Origin: Aeromonas hydrophila subsp. hydrophila ATCC 7966
GTDB taxonomy: Bacteria > Pseudomonadota > Gammaproteobacteria > Enterobacterales > Aeromonadaceae
Reading direction: 5' to 3'
Length of the DNA stretch: 64,000 nt
NCBI RefSeq assembly: GCF_000014805.1
Contig: NC_008570.1
Location: 1,431,001-1,495,000, forward strand
Under the pieces are notes generated by a model, which was not told where the DNA came from, made no database searches, and was given only the letters and a program-made list of their open reading frames with translations. This document shows positions 26,902 through 35,701 of this stretch, one piece after another. Both the position numbers and the translations under genes were made by a program. Every line of letters starts with the position of its first letter. The stretch's first letter is position 1.

Positions 26902-26937
26902 CAACAACGCCGCATAAGAGATGCGGCGTTGTTGATT
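26902..26937. terminator. bidirectional hairpin terminator
   Basis: A perfect 14-bp stem CAACAACGCCGCAT/ATGCGGCGTTGTTG with a 5-base loop. It separates the plus-strand oxidoreductase gene from the minus-strand tRNA-Thr. T-rich tails are short on both sides. Confidence 0.8.
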
Positions 26938-26944
26938 GCGTGAC

Positions 26945-27020
26945 TGGTGCCGGTAAGAGGAGTCGAACCCCCGACCTTCGCATTACGAATGCGCTGCTCT
27001 ACCAACTGAGCTATACCGGC
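26945..27020 (-). tRNA. tRNA-Thr (anticodon CGT)
   Basis: A 76-nt tRNA on the minus strand including encoded CCA. The acceptor GCCGGTA pairs with TACCGGC; the D-arm contains GCTCAGTTGGTAGAGC; the anticodon stem-loop GCGCATTCGTAATGCG gives anticodon CGT (reads ACG); the T-arm is GGGGGTTCGACTCCT. The minus-strand transcript runs into the hairpin at 26902-26934. Confidence 0.97.
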
Positions 27021-27105
27021 GTGCCACTAGATTCCCGAAAACAATGGGGCAAGTCAATGAGCTGCACTCAGTTTTATGAGTGAGCTCATGGAGTTACGGT
27101 CAATG

Positions 27106-27846
27106 TCAGAGGTCGGCGAACTCCGGAATATGGGCCCGGCCGCGGCTTTCGAGAAAATCGAGCAGCGCACGGGGGGAGCGTGCCAGGATCCGCTCTGCTG
27201 GGAAGCCGGCCTCGGTCACCAGTCGGTGGCAGTGCTCGAAATCCCCGAGGCTGAAGGCCACGTGGGAGTCGGAGCCGAAGGTGAGGTAGGCACCCATGTC
27301 CCGTGCTGCCTCGACGATGGCGCGGCAGTTGCCTTCACTGCCTGGGCGGGAGTGGCTGAAGGAGGAGTTGTTGAGTTCCAGCGCCACCCGATACTCTGCC
27401 GCCGCCTTGACCACGGCCTGGATGTCGATGGGGAAGGCGGGATTGCCAGGGTGGCTTATCATGTCGACCCGGCCGCTCTTGATGGCGTTGATCATGGCCT
27501 GGGTGTGGGTGGCCTGGTCACAGGGGGGGAACACCGGCTCGTGAAAGCCCGCCATGATCATGTCGAGCCGCGACTCGTAGCGCTCGGGGAAGTCGATCTC
27601 GCCGTCGATGTTCTTGATGTTGGCTTCGATGCCGCGCAGGATGCCGACCCCGTCGACCACCCGTGGCAACACGTGCAGATTGACGAAGTGCCAGAAGTGG
27701 GGGGCATCGGCCATGTCGGGGCCATGATCCGTGGTGGCGAACAGCTTGATCCCCTTTGCCTTGGCGATGGGCAGGTAGTCGTGGATGGTGCTGTAGGCGT
27801 GGGTGCTGGCGACGGTGTGGGTGTGGGTATCGACCGTGTACTTCAT
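27106..27846 (-). CDS. ycdX: PHP-family phosphatase YcdX
   Basis: A 246-residue trinuclear-zinc phosphatase of the PHP superfamily. E. coli YcdX is 245 residues and is connected with swarming motility. Metal-ligand motifs are plain: DTHTHTVAS near the N-terminus, [22 protein letters not shown] and GSDSHVAF. The start at 27846 (MKYTVD) has GAGGGGAAG upstream; a further in-frame start at 27879 adds 11 unsupported residues. Upstream lies an unusual 435-base intergenic region with repeats and an orphan terminator. Confidence 0.93.
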   Translation of the reverse strand: MKYTVDTHTHTVASTHAYSTIHDYLPIAKAKGIKLFATTDHGPDMADAPHFWHFVNLHVLPRVVDGVGILRGIEANIKNIDGEIDFPERYESRLDMIMAGFHEPVFPPCDQATHTQAMINAIKSGRVDMISHPGNPAFPIDIQAVVKAAAEYRVALELNNSSFSHSRPGSEGNCRAIVEAARDMGAYLTFGSDSHVAFSLGDFEHCHRLVTEAGFPAERILARSPRALLDFLESRGRAHIPEFADL

Positions 27847-27912
27847 CTTATCTTCCCCTCTGGCGTGAGGCGCCAGCATAGCAAAGGCGGCGGGTCGAGA
27901 CCATGTCGTGGC

Positions 27913-27953
27913 TTGTCATACTTTGTCACAAATTGGGGGCTGGATGACAAAGT
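27913..27953. promoter_or_regulatory. phased TTGTCA repeats and 9-bp inverted repeat upstream of ycdX
   Basis: TTGTCA occurs at 27913-27918 and 27923-27928, ten bases apart (one helical turn), and inverted (TGACAA) at 27945-27950. The outer pair forms a perfect 9-bp dyad, ACTTTGTCA (27920-27928) and TGACAAAGT (27945-27953), with a 16-base spacer. This is a candidate operator or RNA hairpin; the regulator is unknown. Confidence 0.45.
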
Positions 27954-28046
27954 TTGAACACGCTTGGCGGTCATGATGGCGTCATCGATGAAAGCCTGAA
28001 CTCGCATCGATGGGTTGGATCAGGATGGTGCAACCTCATTTCCCCG

Positions 28047-28073
28047 CCGTCGCGCCCTGCGACGGTTTTTTTT
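28047..28073 (+). terminator. strong orphan terminator; possible small-RNA 3' end (gap 27880-28257)
   Basis: CCGTCGC-N5-GCGACGG followed by eight T residues is an excellent plus-strand intrinsic terminator. No plus-strand gene lies between 26829 and here, so it suggests an unannotated transcript, most simply a small RNA starting after about 27930. The rest of the gap has no coding frame. Further on, GGGCA/TGCCC (28104-28119) and GCCCAAC/GTTGGGC (28116-28142) are two hairpins that share the GCCC segment and cannot form together. Confidence 0.6.
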
Positions 28074-28257
28074 GCCTGTTTGCCAGCGCGCAGCGTGGTT
28101 ACCGGGCAAAAAAATGCCCAACTAGCATGAAGCAGGTTGGGCGAGACTTAATGTTTAATTGCAGTGGCATAGATATAGAGTCCGATTCGTCCGTGAAGTT
28201 CCCGCCTTGTTCCCCATTTTCAACAAAAACATTTCACTAACACCCGTTCACATTCTC

Positions 28258-28286
28258 TTGACACAAAAGGTTGTGAAACGTACTTT
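28258..28286 (+). promoter_or_regulatory. promoter of psrA-like gene
   Basis: A perfect -35 TTGACA (28258-28263), a 17-base spacer, then -10 TACTTT (28281-28286). The predicted transcript start falls inside the adjacent palindrome, 20-25 bases before the GTG start codon. Confidence 0.7.
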
Positions 28287-28302
28287 TTAAACATTCGTTT
28301 AA
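28287..28302. promoter_or_regulatory. PsrA-type operator
   Basis: TTAAAC-N4-GTTTAA is a perfect inverted repeat that matches the AAAC-N4-GTTT core described for PsrA regulators. Its position over the predicted transcription start suggests autorepression and probably control of fadE. Confidence 0.7.
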
Positions 28303-28314
28303 GTGAGGTGTCCT

Positions 28315-28968
28315 GTGAGTAAAATCGATACCAAAAACCGCATTCTCGATGCCGCTGAGGTGTTGTTTGCCGAACGGGGGTTCGCCGATACCTCTTTGCG
28401 TCTGATCACCAGCGAGGCCGATGTCAATCTGGCGTCGGTGAACTACCACTTCGGCTCCAAGAAGGAGCTGATCCAGGCGGTGCTCGATCGCTATCTGAGC
28501 CTGTTCATGCCCGAGCTGGATGCACGCCTGCATACCCTGATGGCGCAGGAGCAGCTGACCCTGCTGCAGGTGTTCGAGAGCTTCGTCGATCCCCTGATGA
28601 AGCTGGTGGCGGTGCGCACCAACGGCCCGGCCATCTTCATGCAGCTGCTGGGGCGTGGCTACATCGACAGCCAGGGCCACCTGCGCCGCTTCATCACTGC
28701 CCACTACGGCCCCATTTTGCAGCGGATCACCCAGGCCATCTCCAAGGCCAACCCGGCCTTGTCGCCGGCGGATCTGTTCTGGCGGCTGCACTTCACCCTG
28801 GGCACCGTCGTGTTCACCATGGCCTCGGCCGATGCGCTGCGCGACATCGCCCAGGCCGATTTCGGCCAGCAGCTCGATGTGGAGGGGCTGGTACGCAACG
28901 TCATTCCTTATCTGGCGTCCGGTGTCGGGGCGCCCGTGGAGTCGACCAGGCTCTCCCTGGCCGTGTAA
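28315..28968 (+). CDS. psrA: TetR-family fatty-acid-responsive regulator (PsrA-like)
   Basis: A 217-residue TetR regulator with N-terminal HTH (KIDTKNRILDAAEVLFAERGFADTSLRLIT, ADVNLASVNYHFGSKKELI), in the form typical of PsrA. PsrA proteins repress beta-oxidation genes and release DNA on binding long-chain acyl ligands. The GTG at 28315 is chosen because GAGGTG precedes it; an in-frame ATG at 28303 adjoins the palindrome and lacks a ribosome site. It lies directly upstream of fadE on the same strand (48-base gap), and its promoter carries a PsrA-type palindrome. Symbol by similarity and context. Confidence 0.8.
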   Translation: MSKIDTKNRILDAAEVLFAERGFADTSLRLITSEADVNLASVNYHFGSKKELIQAVLDRYLSLFMPELDARLHTLMAQEQLTLLQVFESFVDPLMKLVAVRTNGPAIFMQLLGRGYIDSQGHLRRFITAHYGPILQRITQAISKANPALSPADLFWRLHFTLGTVVFTMASADALRDIAQADFGQQLDVEGLVRNVIPYLASGVGAPVESTRLSLAV

Positions 28969-29016
28969 CAACCAACAATAAATCAACGGAAACAGTGAAA
29001 TAGAAGGAACTTGAGT

Positions 29017-31341
29017 ATGATCACATTGCTTATCCTGCTGGTGCTGGCGATAGCCGTTGTGCTCGGCGTGCCCTCCATCCGTAAAAAGGTGGTCACCCGC
29101 CCGGTGTTCGGCATCTTCAAGAAGATACTGCCGCCCTTGTCGGCCACCGAGCGGGAGGCCATGGAAGCCGGCTCCGTCTGGTGGGATGGGGAGCTGTTTC
29201 GCGGCAACCCCGACTGGAAAAAACTGCACGGCTACGGTAAAGCCGAGCTGACCGCCGAGGAGCAGGCCTTCATCGACAACCAGGTCGAAACCCTGCTCGC
29301 CATGGTCGACGACTTCAAGATCGTCAATGAAACCAAAGACCTGCCGGAGCCGGTTTGGGACTATCTGAAGAAGGAAGGTTTCTTCTCCCTGATCATCCCG
29401 AAATCCTACGGCGGCCGTGAATTCTCGGCGATTGCCAACTCTACCATCGTCACCCGCATCGCCACCAAGAGCCTGAGCGTGGCGGTCACCGTCATGGTGC
29501 CGAACTCTCTTGGCCCGGGCGAGCTACTGATGCACTACGGCACCCAAGCCCAGAAAGATTTTTGGCTGCCGGGGCTGGCCAATGGCAAAGAGGTGCCCTG
29601 CTTCGCCCTGACCGGGCCGGAAGCGGGCTCCGATGCTGGCGCCATCCCTGACAAGGGGATCGTCTGCAAGGGGATGCACAAGGGTGAAGAGGTGCTGGGT
29701 ATTCGCCTCAACTGGAACAAGCGCTACATCACCCTGGCCCCTCGTGCCACCGTGCTGGGGCTGGCGTTCAAACTCTATGACCCGGAAAAACTGCTGGGTG
29801 ACAAGGAAGAGCTCGGCATCACCTGCGCGCTCATCCCCACCAGCCACCCTGGCGTGCGCGTCGGCGATCGCCACTACCCCATGGGGCTGGCGTTCCTGAA
29901 CGGCCCGACTTTCGGCAAGGATGTGTTCATTCCACTCGACTGGATCATCGGTGGCCCGGATTACGCCGGCCGCGGCTGGCGCATGCTGGTGGAGTGCCTC
30001 TCCGCCGGTCGCGGCATCTCGCTGCCTGCTCTGGGTACCGCCTGTGGTCACATGGCGAGCCGCACCGTGGGCGCCTACTCCTACGTGCGCAAGCAGTTCG
30101 GCATGTCCATCGGCAAGTTTGAAGGGGTGCAGGAAGCGCTGGCCCGTATCGGCGGCCTCACCTATCAGCTGGAAGGGGCCCGTCGCATGACCGCCGGCTC
30201 CCTGGACTTGGGTCAGGCTCCGGCCATCGTTACCGCGATCTCCAAGTATCACATGACCGAGATGGCGCGCCAGATCATGGATGACTCCATGGACATCCAC
30301 GCCGGTCGTGCCATCCAGCTGGGCCCGAAAAACTACACTGGCTACGCCTACATGGGCATTCCGGTGGCCATCACGGTGGAAGGGGCCAACATCCTGACCC
30401 GCAACCTGATGATCTTTGGGCAGGGTGCCACCCGCTGCCACCCGTACGTGTTTGCCGAGCTGGAAGCGGCGGCCGATACCGATGTGGAGCGCGGTCTCGA
30501 GAAGTTTGACGCCCTGCTGCTGAAGCACATCGCCTTCGGCGCCGGCAACTTCTTCGGTTCCCTGTTCCAGGGGCTGACCCTGGGCCAGTTCAACAGCGCG
30601 CCGGTGGCCGGTGAAACCGCCCGCTACTACAAGCAGCTCTCTCGCATGAGTAAAGGGCTGGCGCTGTGCGCCGACGTCTCCATGCTGATGCTGGGTGGCG
30701 ATCTCAAGCGCAAGGAGATGATCTCCGCCCGTCTGGGTGACGTGCTGAGCCACCTCTACCTGGCCTCCGCCACCCTCAAGCACTACGAGGATCAGGGCCG
30801 CATGGTCTCCGATCTGCCGTTCGTGCAGTACGCGGTGGAGCGCAACCTCTACCTGATTGGCAAGGCGTTCGAGGGCTTCTTCCAGAACTTCCCGAACAAG
30901 GTGGTGGGGGCCGTACTCAAGCGGGTGGTATTCCCGTTTGGTGTCGGTTACCAGATGCCGGCCGACGATCGTTGCCACGCCATCTGTCTGGCCATGATGA
31001 AGCCGGGCGAGTTCCGTGACCGTCTGACGGCGCTGTGCTACGTCGGCAAGGACGAGGCGGATCCGGTCGGCCTGATGGAGCGCGCCTTCCAGGCCATGGT
31101 CTCGGTGCAGCCCTACGAGAAGAAGCTGGTGCAGGCCCAGAAAGAGGGCAAACTGCCCCGTAAGCTGGCGCTGCCGGAGCTGGTTGCCGCTGCCCTGTCC
31201 CAATCCATCCTGAGCAAGGACGAGGCGGACAAGCTGCTGGCCGCCGATGCCCTGCGCTACGAGGCGATCCAGGTGGACAACTTCGCCCCGGGTGAGCTGG
31301 AGGGGTTATCCCAGCAAAATCCGGTGGTGCACGCCGCCTGA
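29017..31341 (+). CDS. fadE: acyl-CoA dehydrogenase FadE
   Basis: A 774-residue enzyme catalysing the first step of fatty-acid beta-oxidation (acyl-CoA to trans-2-enoyl-CoA, FAD-linked). The FadE-type length is far above the ~390 of ordinary acyl-CoA dehydrogenases because of an N-terminal hydrophobic segment (MITLLILLVLAIAVVLGV) and a C-terminal DUF1974-like domain. The core has FALTGPEAGSDAGAIPD, NWNKRYITLAP and the ALARIGGLTYQLEGARRMT helix. The ATG at 29017 has AAGGAA upstream; a TTG six bases earlier is too close to that site. It follows the psrA-like gene. A terminator lies 24 bases after the stop. Confidence 0.95.
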   Translation: MITLLILLVLAIAVVLGVPSIRKKVVTRPVFGIFKKILPPLSATEREAMEAGSVWWDGELFRGNPDWKKLHGYGKAELTAEEQAFIDNQVETLLAMVDDFKIVNETKDLPEPVWDYLKKEGFFSLIIPKSYGGREFSAIANSTIVTRIATKSLSVAVTVMVPNSLGPGELLMHYGTQAQKDFWLPGLANGKEVPCFALTGPEAGSDAGAIPDKGIVCKGMHKGEEVLGIRLNWNKRYITLAPRATVLGLAFKLYDPEKLLGDKEELGITCALIPTSHPGVRVGDRHYPMGLAFLNGPTFGKDVFIPLDWIIGGPDYAGRGWRMLVECLSAGRGISLPALGTACGHMASRTVGAYSYVRKQFGMSIGKFEGVQEALARIGGLTYQLEGARRMTAGSLDLGQAPAIVTAISKYHMTEMARQIMDDSMDIHAGRAIQLGPKNYTGYAYMGIPVAITVEGANILTRNLMIFGQGATRCHPYVFAELEAAADTDVERGLEKFDALLLKHIAFGAGNFFGSLFQGLTLGQFNSAPVAGETARYYKQLSRMSKGLALCADVSMLMLGGDLKRKEMISARLGDVLSHLYLASATLKHYEDQGRMVSDLPFVQYAVERNLYLIGKAFEGFFQNFPNKVVGAVLKRVVFPFGVGYQMPADDRCHAICLAMMKPGEFRDRLTALCYVGKDEADPVGLMERAFQAMVSVQPYEKKLVQAQKEGKLPRKLALPELVAAALSQSILSKDEADKLLAADALRYEAIQVDNFAPGELEGLSQQNPVVHAA

Positions 31342-31364
31342 GAGAGCACTCACTCCTGAACCTG

Positions 31365-31392
31365 AAACCGGCCATCATGGCCGGTTTTTTTG
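31365..31392 (+). terminator. Rho-independent terminator after fadE
   Basis: A 9-bp stem AAACCGGCC/GGCCGGTTT with loop ATCAT, followed by a T tract. Confidence 0.9.
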
Positions 31393-31408
31393 TTTGTTAA
31401 CCCTGCAT

Positions 31409-31437
31409 TTACAACCTCGATTAATTCCAGTTTAATG
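31409..31437 (+). promoter_or_regulatory. candidate promoter of the second RND operon
   Basis: TTACAA (31409-31414), a 17-base spacer, then TTAATG (31432-31437), about 75 bases before the RND permease start. Moderate matches only. Confidence 0.35.
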
Positions 31438-31511
31438 CAATGGCCCCTCACCCTTGGGGCAGGAAGCAAGGCCAGCGGAATGGCCGACAACAACAAACTC
31501 AGGAAGAGTGA

Positions 31512-34500
31512 ATGAATCTCGCCAAAACGGCGATCGAACGCCCCATCTGGGTGGCGGTCTCGATCGTGCTGATTTTTCTGCTGGGCCTGCTCAGCATCCG
31601 GGGGCTGCCGATCCAGCTGTTTCCCGACATCGATCGCCCGCACCTCAACATCTCGGTGGACTGGCGCTCGGCCTCGCCCCAGGAGATGGAGTCGGAGATA
31701 ACCGACCCCATCGAGCAGGAGATGCAGGGGGTGCAGGGGCTCAAGAACCTCACCAGCAACAGCTTCCCCGGCTTCACCGAAATCGACCTGGAGTTTGCCC
31801 TCGGCACCGACATGCAGCGGGCCCAGCTCGACGTCATCTCCCGCCTGAACCGGGTCTCCGGCCTGCCGGACAAGATTGGCGGCCCCTATGTCAACAACTA
31901 CAGCAGCAACGACACCCTCACCTTCTTCTTCATCCAGCAGCTGCCCGGTGCCAAGGGGCAGATCGACGATCATCAGGCGCTGATCGAGGCGCGGGTCAAG
32001 CCGGAGCTGGAGCGGATCCCCGGGGTGTCGACGGTCGACATCGAGGGGATCAACGAGCGCCAGATCCAGATCCGTTTCGACCCTTACCGCGCCGCCGAGC
32101 TGGGGGTGGAGATCCCGGTATTGGCCAGCCGGGCCAGCACCGGCTGGGACGTCTCCGCCGGCACCCTCGACATTGGCCGCTGGGAATACAAGCTGCGCTT
32201 TGCCGGTCGCTACGACGTGGTGACCCTGGGAGACAAGGTAGTGGACTGGCGCGACGGCCTGCCCATCTATCTGCGGGACGTGGCGGAGATCCAGCTGGCC
32301 CGGGAGGAGAACCCAGTGCTGCGCATCCAGAACGGCAACACCGCCATCGCGGCCCAGATCTTCAAGGAGAGCGGCGCCAACGCCCTGGCGGCGCTGGAGG
32401 CCATCAAGCTCAAGGTGGGCGAGCTCAACCGCGAGATGCTGGAGCCGGTCGGCCTGCACATGGAGCAGTCGTTTGACGCCTCCCTCTACATCAACCGGGC
32501 GGTGGGCATGGTGACTGCCAACCTGGGGCTCGGCGTGCTGCTCTCCTGCGCCATCCTCTGGGTCTTTCTGCGCCAGCTCAAGGCGACCCTGATGATCGCG
32601 ATCGCCATTCCCATCAGCATCATGCTCACCTTCTGCCTGCTCAAGGTGCTGGGGCGGACCCTCAACGTCATCTCGCTGGCGGGAATCGCCTTTGCGGTGG
32701 GCATGGTGCTCGATGCCGCCATCGTGGTGCTGGAGAGCATCTACCGGCGCCACGAGCGAGGGGATCTGAGCAAGGCGGAGGCGGCGCTGGAAGGCACCAG
32801 CCGGGTGTGGACCGCGCTGGTGGCCTCCACCCTGACCACGGTCGCCATCTTCCTGCCGGTGCTGCTGCTCAACGACGTGGAGGGGCAGCTGTTTGCCGAT
32901 CTGGCGCTCACCATCGCCTGCGCGGTGACCGTCTCCATGCTGGTGGCGGTGACCGTGCTGCCGGCAGTGGCGGCGCGCTGGATGGGACGTGAGCGGCTGA
33001 TCGATCCCTATGAGGGGCTGTGGCAGGGCACCACCCGACGGGTGATCCGCTGGACCGGCACCTCCCGCCAGCGCTGGACCGTCATCACCCTGATGATGAG
33101 CCTGCCGGCGCTGGCCACCTGGGCCCTGTTGCCGAAGATGGACTATCTGCCGGACGTGAAGCGCGATGCGGTGGATGTCTGGATGAACTTCACCCCGGGC
33201 TTCAACCTGCAGGCCCAGCGGGAGGAGGTGATCGACACCCTGATCGCTCGCCTCGCCCCCTACATGAAGGGGGAGCGGGAGCCGGCCCTCAAGAACTACT
33301 ACATCCTGCGCTATCCGGGCGGCGCCCAGATCGGGGTACGGCCGAAAGAGGAGGATCAGATCAAGGTGCTGGAGCAGCTGTTGATGAAGCAGCTGCTGGT
33401 GGGGATCCCCGACACCCAGGTGTTTGGCGGCCAGGGGTCGCTGTTCGGCGGCTTTGACAGCGAGAACGGGATCTCCCTGCTGCTGCAGGGGGGCGATCTG
33501 GCCGAACTCTACCAGGCGGCGCGGGCCGCCATGGCCATCGTCAAACAGGATCTGCCGGGCGCCCAGGTGAGGCCGCAGCCGGATCTCGATTTCACCGCCC
33601 CCGAGCTGCGGCTGGTGCCGCAGGACAGGCGTCTGGCCGAGGTGGGTTGGGATCGCACGCCCATGCCCGCCATCATCCAGACCTTCGGCGACGGGCTGCG
33701 GGTCGGTGAATATTTCGACGGGGAGGAGCGGCTCGACATCATGCTGATGGGGCAGACCTCGGCCAACCCGGACGAGCTCAAGGCGGTGCCGCTGGCGACC
33801 CCGTCCGGGCGCATCGTGCCGCTCGGCGAGCTGCTGCGGGTGGAGCACGACATGGGGCCGGCCAGCATCTTTCGGGCCGACGGCCGGCGCAGCATCAGCC
33901 TGCAGATCTCGCCCCCGGCGGGGATGAGCATGGAACAGGTACTCGATACCCTGCAGAGCAAAAGCTTTGCCGCCATCCGACCACTGCTGCCCGCCGGCGG
34001 CGAGCTGCGGGTCTCCGGCAATGCCGACAGCCTGCAGCAGGCGCTCGGCAACTTGGGGGCCATCTTCCTGTTTGCCGTGATGATCCTGCTGATCCTGTTG
34101 TGGGGGGTCTTTGCCTCCCTCAAGGATGCCGTGCTGGTGCTGCTGACCCTGCCGCTTGCCACCGTCGGCGGCGTGCTGGCGCTGCACCTGAGCGGCCTGC
34201 TGGTGCCGCTGCCGATGGATCTCTTGACCATCATCGGCTTCGTCATTTTGCTGGGGTTGGTGGTCAACAACGCCATCCTGCTGGTGCATCAGACCCGCAC
34301 CGCGGAGCGGGAGGGGATGAGCCGCCAGCTGGCGGTGGCCGATGCCCTGCAAAGCCGGATGCGGCCCATCGCCATGACCAGCCTCACCAGCATCTTCGGC
34401 ATGCTGCCGCTGATGCTGAGCCCGAGCGAGGGCAGTGAAATTTACCGGGGGCTGGCCACCGTCATCGTCGGCGGCATGAGTTGCAGCACCCTGTTTACCC

Positions 34501-34574
34501 TGATCCTGTTGCCCGCTTTCCTGCGACTGGGAGAGCGGGTCGAATCACCGCTCGCCCTGCGCCAGCGGGCCTGA
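31512..34574 (+). CDS. RND efflux permease (second system)
   Basis: A 1020-residue inner-membrane RND transporter. The N-terminal helix begins NLAKTAIERPIWVAVSIVLIF; periplasmic domains span ~35-335 and ~560-860; helix 4 has the proton-relay aspartates in VGMVLDAAIVVLES, where only one D of the usual DD is retained, as in several non-AcrB RND groups. Sequence character is nearer VexH/MdtB-like environmental pumps than AcrB. Unusually, the permease gene precedes the adaptor, 15 bases apart. AGGAAG precedes the ATG. The substrate is unknown, and no outer-membrane factor gene is adjacent. Confidence 0.9.
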   Translation: MNLAKTAIERPIWVAVSIVLIFLLGLLSIRGLPIQLFPDIDRPHLNISVDWRSASPQEMESEITDPIEQEMQGVQGLKNLTSNSFPGFTEIDLEFALGTDMQRAQLDVISRLNRVSGLPDKIGGPYVNNYSSNDTLTFFFIQQLPGAKGQIDDHQALIEARVKPELERIPGVSTVDIEGINERQIQIRFDPYRAAELGVEIPVLASRASTGWDVSAGTLDIGRWEYKLRFAGRYDVVTLGDKVVDWRDGLPIYLRDVAEIQLAREENPVLRIQNGNTAIAAQIFKESGANALAALEAIKLKVGELNREMLEPVGLHMEQSFDASLYINRAVGMVTANLGLGVLLSCAILWVFLRQLKATLMIAIAIPISIMLTFCLLKVLGRTLNVISLAGIAFAVGMVLDAAIVVLESIYRRHERGDLSKAEAALEGTSRVWTALVASTLTTVAIFLPVLLLNDVEGQLFADLALTIACAVTVSMLVAVTVLPAVAARWMGRERLIDPYEGLWQGTTRRVIRWTGTSRQRWTVITLMMSLPALATWALLPKMDYLPDVKRDAVDVWMNFTPGFNLQAQREEVIDTLIARLAPYMKGEREPALKNYYILRYPGGAQIGVRPKEEDQIKVLEQLLMKQLLVGIPDTQVFGGQGSLFGGFDSENGISLLLQGGDLAELYQAARAAMAIVKQDLPGAQVRPQPDLDFTAPELRLVPQDRRLAEVGWDRTPMPAIIQTFGDGLRVGEYFDGEERLDIMLMGQTSANPDELKAVPLATPSGRIVPLGELLRVEHDMGPASIFRADGRRSISLQISPPAGMSMEQVLDTLQSKSFAAIRPLLPAGGELRVSGNADSLQQALGNLGAIFLFAVMILLILLWGVFASLKDAVLVLLTLPLATVGGVLALHLSGLLVPLPMDLLTIIGFVILLGLVVNNAILLVHQTRTAEREGMSRQLAVADALQSRMRPIAMTSLTSIFGMLPLMLSPSEGSEIYRGLATVIVGGMSCSTLFTLILLPAFLRLGERVESPLALRQRA

Positions 34575-34589
34575 GCAAGGAGCTCATCG

Positions 34590-35636
34590 ATGACACACGG
34601 TTATACAAGGATGGTAGTGGGCGCGGCGCTGCTGGCGGGTAGCGTGCTCCCCGCGTTGGCCCAGGGCAAGATGGTGACCCTGGCGGACGTGACCCGGGGG
34701 GAGGCGGCGGCCAGCATCTGGGTCAGCGGCACGGTGGCGAGCCGCCAGCAGGCGGCGCTCAGCGCCGAGGTGAGCGGCCGGGTGGAGTGGATCGCCGAGT
34801 TCGGCAGCCGGGTCAGCAAGGGGGATGAGCTGCTGCGCCTCGACAGTGCGGCGCTGCGGCTCTCGCTGGAGCAGGCCCAGGCCGAGCAGGCCAAGTGGGA
34901 GAGCAACGTGCGCTTCGCCCGCGCCGAGTTTGGCCGGCTGGCGACGCTGCACCGCCAGAAGAGCACCTCCCAGAGCCAGTATGACAAGGCGCGCTACGAC
35001 GTGGAGCAGGCTGAACTGGCCGAGCGGCTGGCGCGGGTACAGGTGCGCCAGATTGAGGAGCAACTGCGCAGAAGCCACATCTTCGCGCCGTTCGACGGGG
35101 TGGTGAACAACCACTTCATTCAGCCGGGGGAGCACGTGGATGCCGGCGAGCAGGCGCTGGAGCTGGTCAATCCCGATCAGCCCGACATCCGGCTGCAGGC
35201 CCCCATCGTCTGGGCCGGTCAGCTGGCGCCCCAGACCCGGCTGCGGGTGGAAGGGGAGCAGCTCAGCGGCCACGGTGTCTATTACCAGCGGGCGGCGAGT
35301 GCCGATCCCAAGTCGCGCCTCATCGAGCTGCGCCTCAAGCCCGAAGCGGGCCGCTTCATCATCGGTTCGCCGGTGCGGGTGGCGCTGCCGCTGGCGGAGC
35401 AGCAGACCATGCTGCTGCCGCGCGATGCCCTGGTACTCAACACCGAGGGGAGCGTGGTCTATCAGGTGGAGCAGCGCGGCGAGGAGCTGACGGTGAACCG
35501 GGTGCCGGTGACCGTGCTGTTTGGCGACAGCCGGCAGGTGGCGGTGAGCGGAGCGCTCAAGCAGGGTGACAGGGTGGTGGTGCGTGGCGCCGGCAGCCTG
35601 CAGGACGGCGACAAGGTCGAACTGTTTCGCGGCTGA
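34590..35636 (+). CDS. RND efflux periplasmic adaptor (second system)
   Basis: A 348-residue membrane fusion protein. The signal peptide is residues 1-~23 (ends LPALA) with no lipobox Cys, unlike the adaptor at 5323-6480. Family segments are visible: SGRVEWIAEFGSRVSKGDELLRLD, a coiled-coil hairpin (residues ~88-155), HIFAPFDGVVNN, and the C-terminal barrel with LPRDALVLNTEGSVVYQV. AAGGAG precedes the start. It is co-transcribed with the permease upstream, and a bidirectional terminator follows. Confidence 0.9.
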   Translation: MTHGYTRMVVGAALLAGSVLPALAQGKMVTLADVTRGEAAASIWVSGTVASRQQAALSAEVSGRVEWIAEFGSRVSKGDELLRLDSAALRLSLEQAQAEQAKWESNVRFARAEFGRLATLHRQKSTSQSQYDKARYDVEQAELAERLARVQVRQIEEQLRRSHIFAPFDGVVNNHFIQPGEHVDAGEQALELVNPDQPDIRLQAPIVWAGQLAPQTRLRVEGEQLSGHGVYYQRAASADPKSRLIELRLKPEAGRFIIGSPVRVALPLAEQQTMLLPRDALVLNTEGSVVYQVEQRGEELTVNRVPVTVLFGDSRQVAVSGALKQGDRVVVRGAGSLQDGDKVELFRG

Positions 35637-35654
35637 GGCGGCGGTTTCGCCATA

Positions 35655-35683
35655 AAAAAACGGCTCCCGCGGGAGCCGTTTTT
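35655..35683. terminator. bidirectional terminator
   Basis: The stem CGGCTCC/GGAGCCG with loop CGCG is flanked by A7 and T5 tracts. It terminates both the plus-strand adaptor gene and the minus-strand pykA. Confidence 0.9.
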
Positions 35684-35701
35684 GGTGCCGGTGAAGGGCG
35701 A

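Noticed and set aside
31350..34352. 1000-codon minus-strand open frame opposite the second RND permease
   Set aside because: A shadow of a GC-rich gene: low-complexity H/Q/G-rich translation, while the plus strand encodes a full RND transporter.
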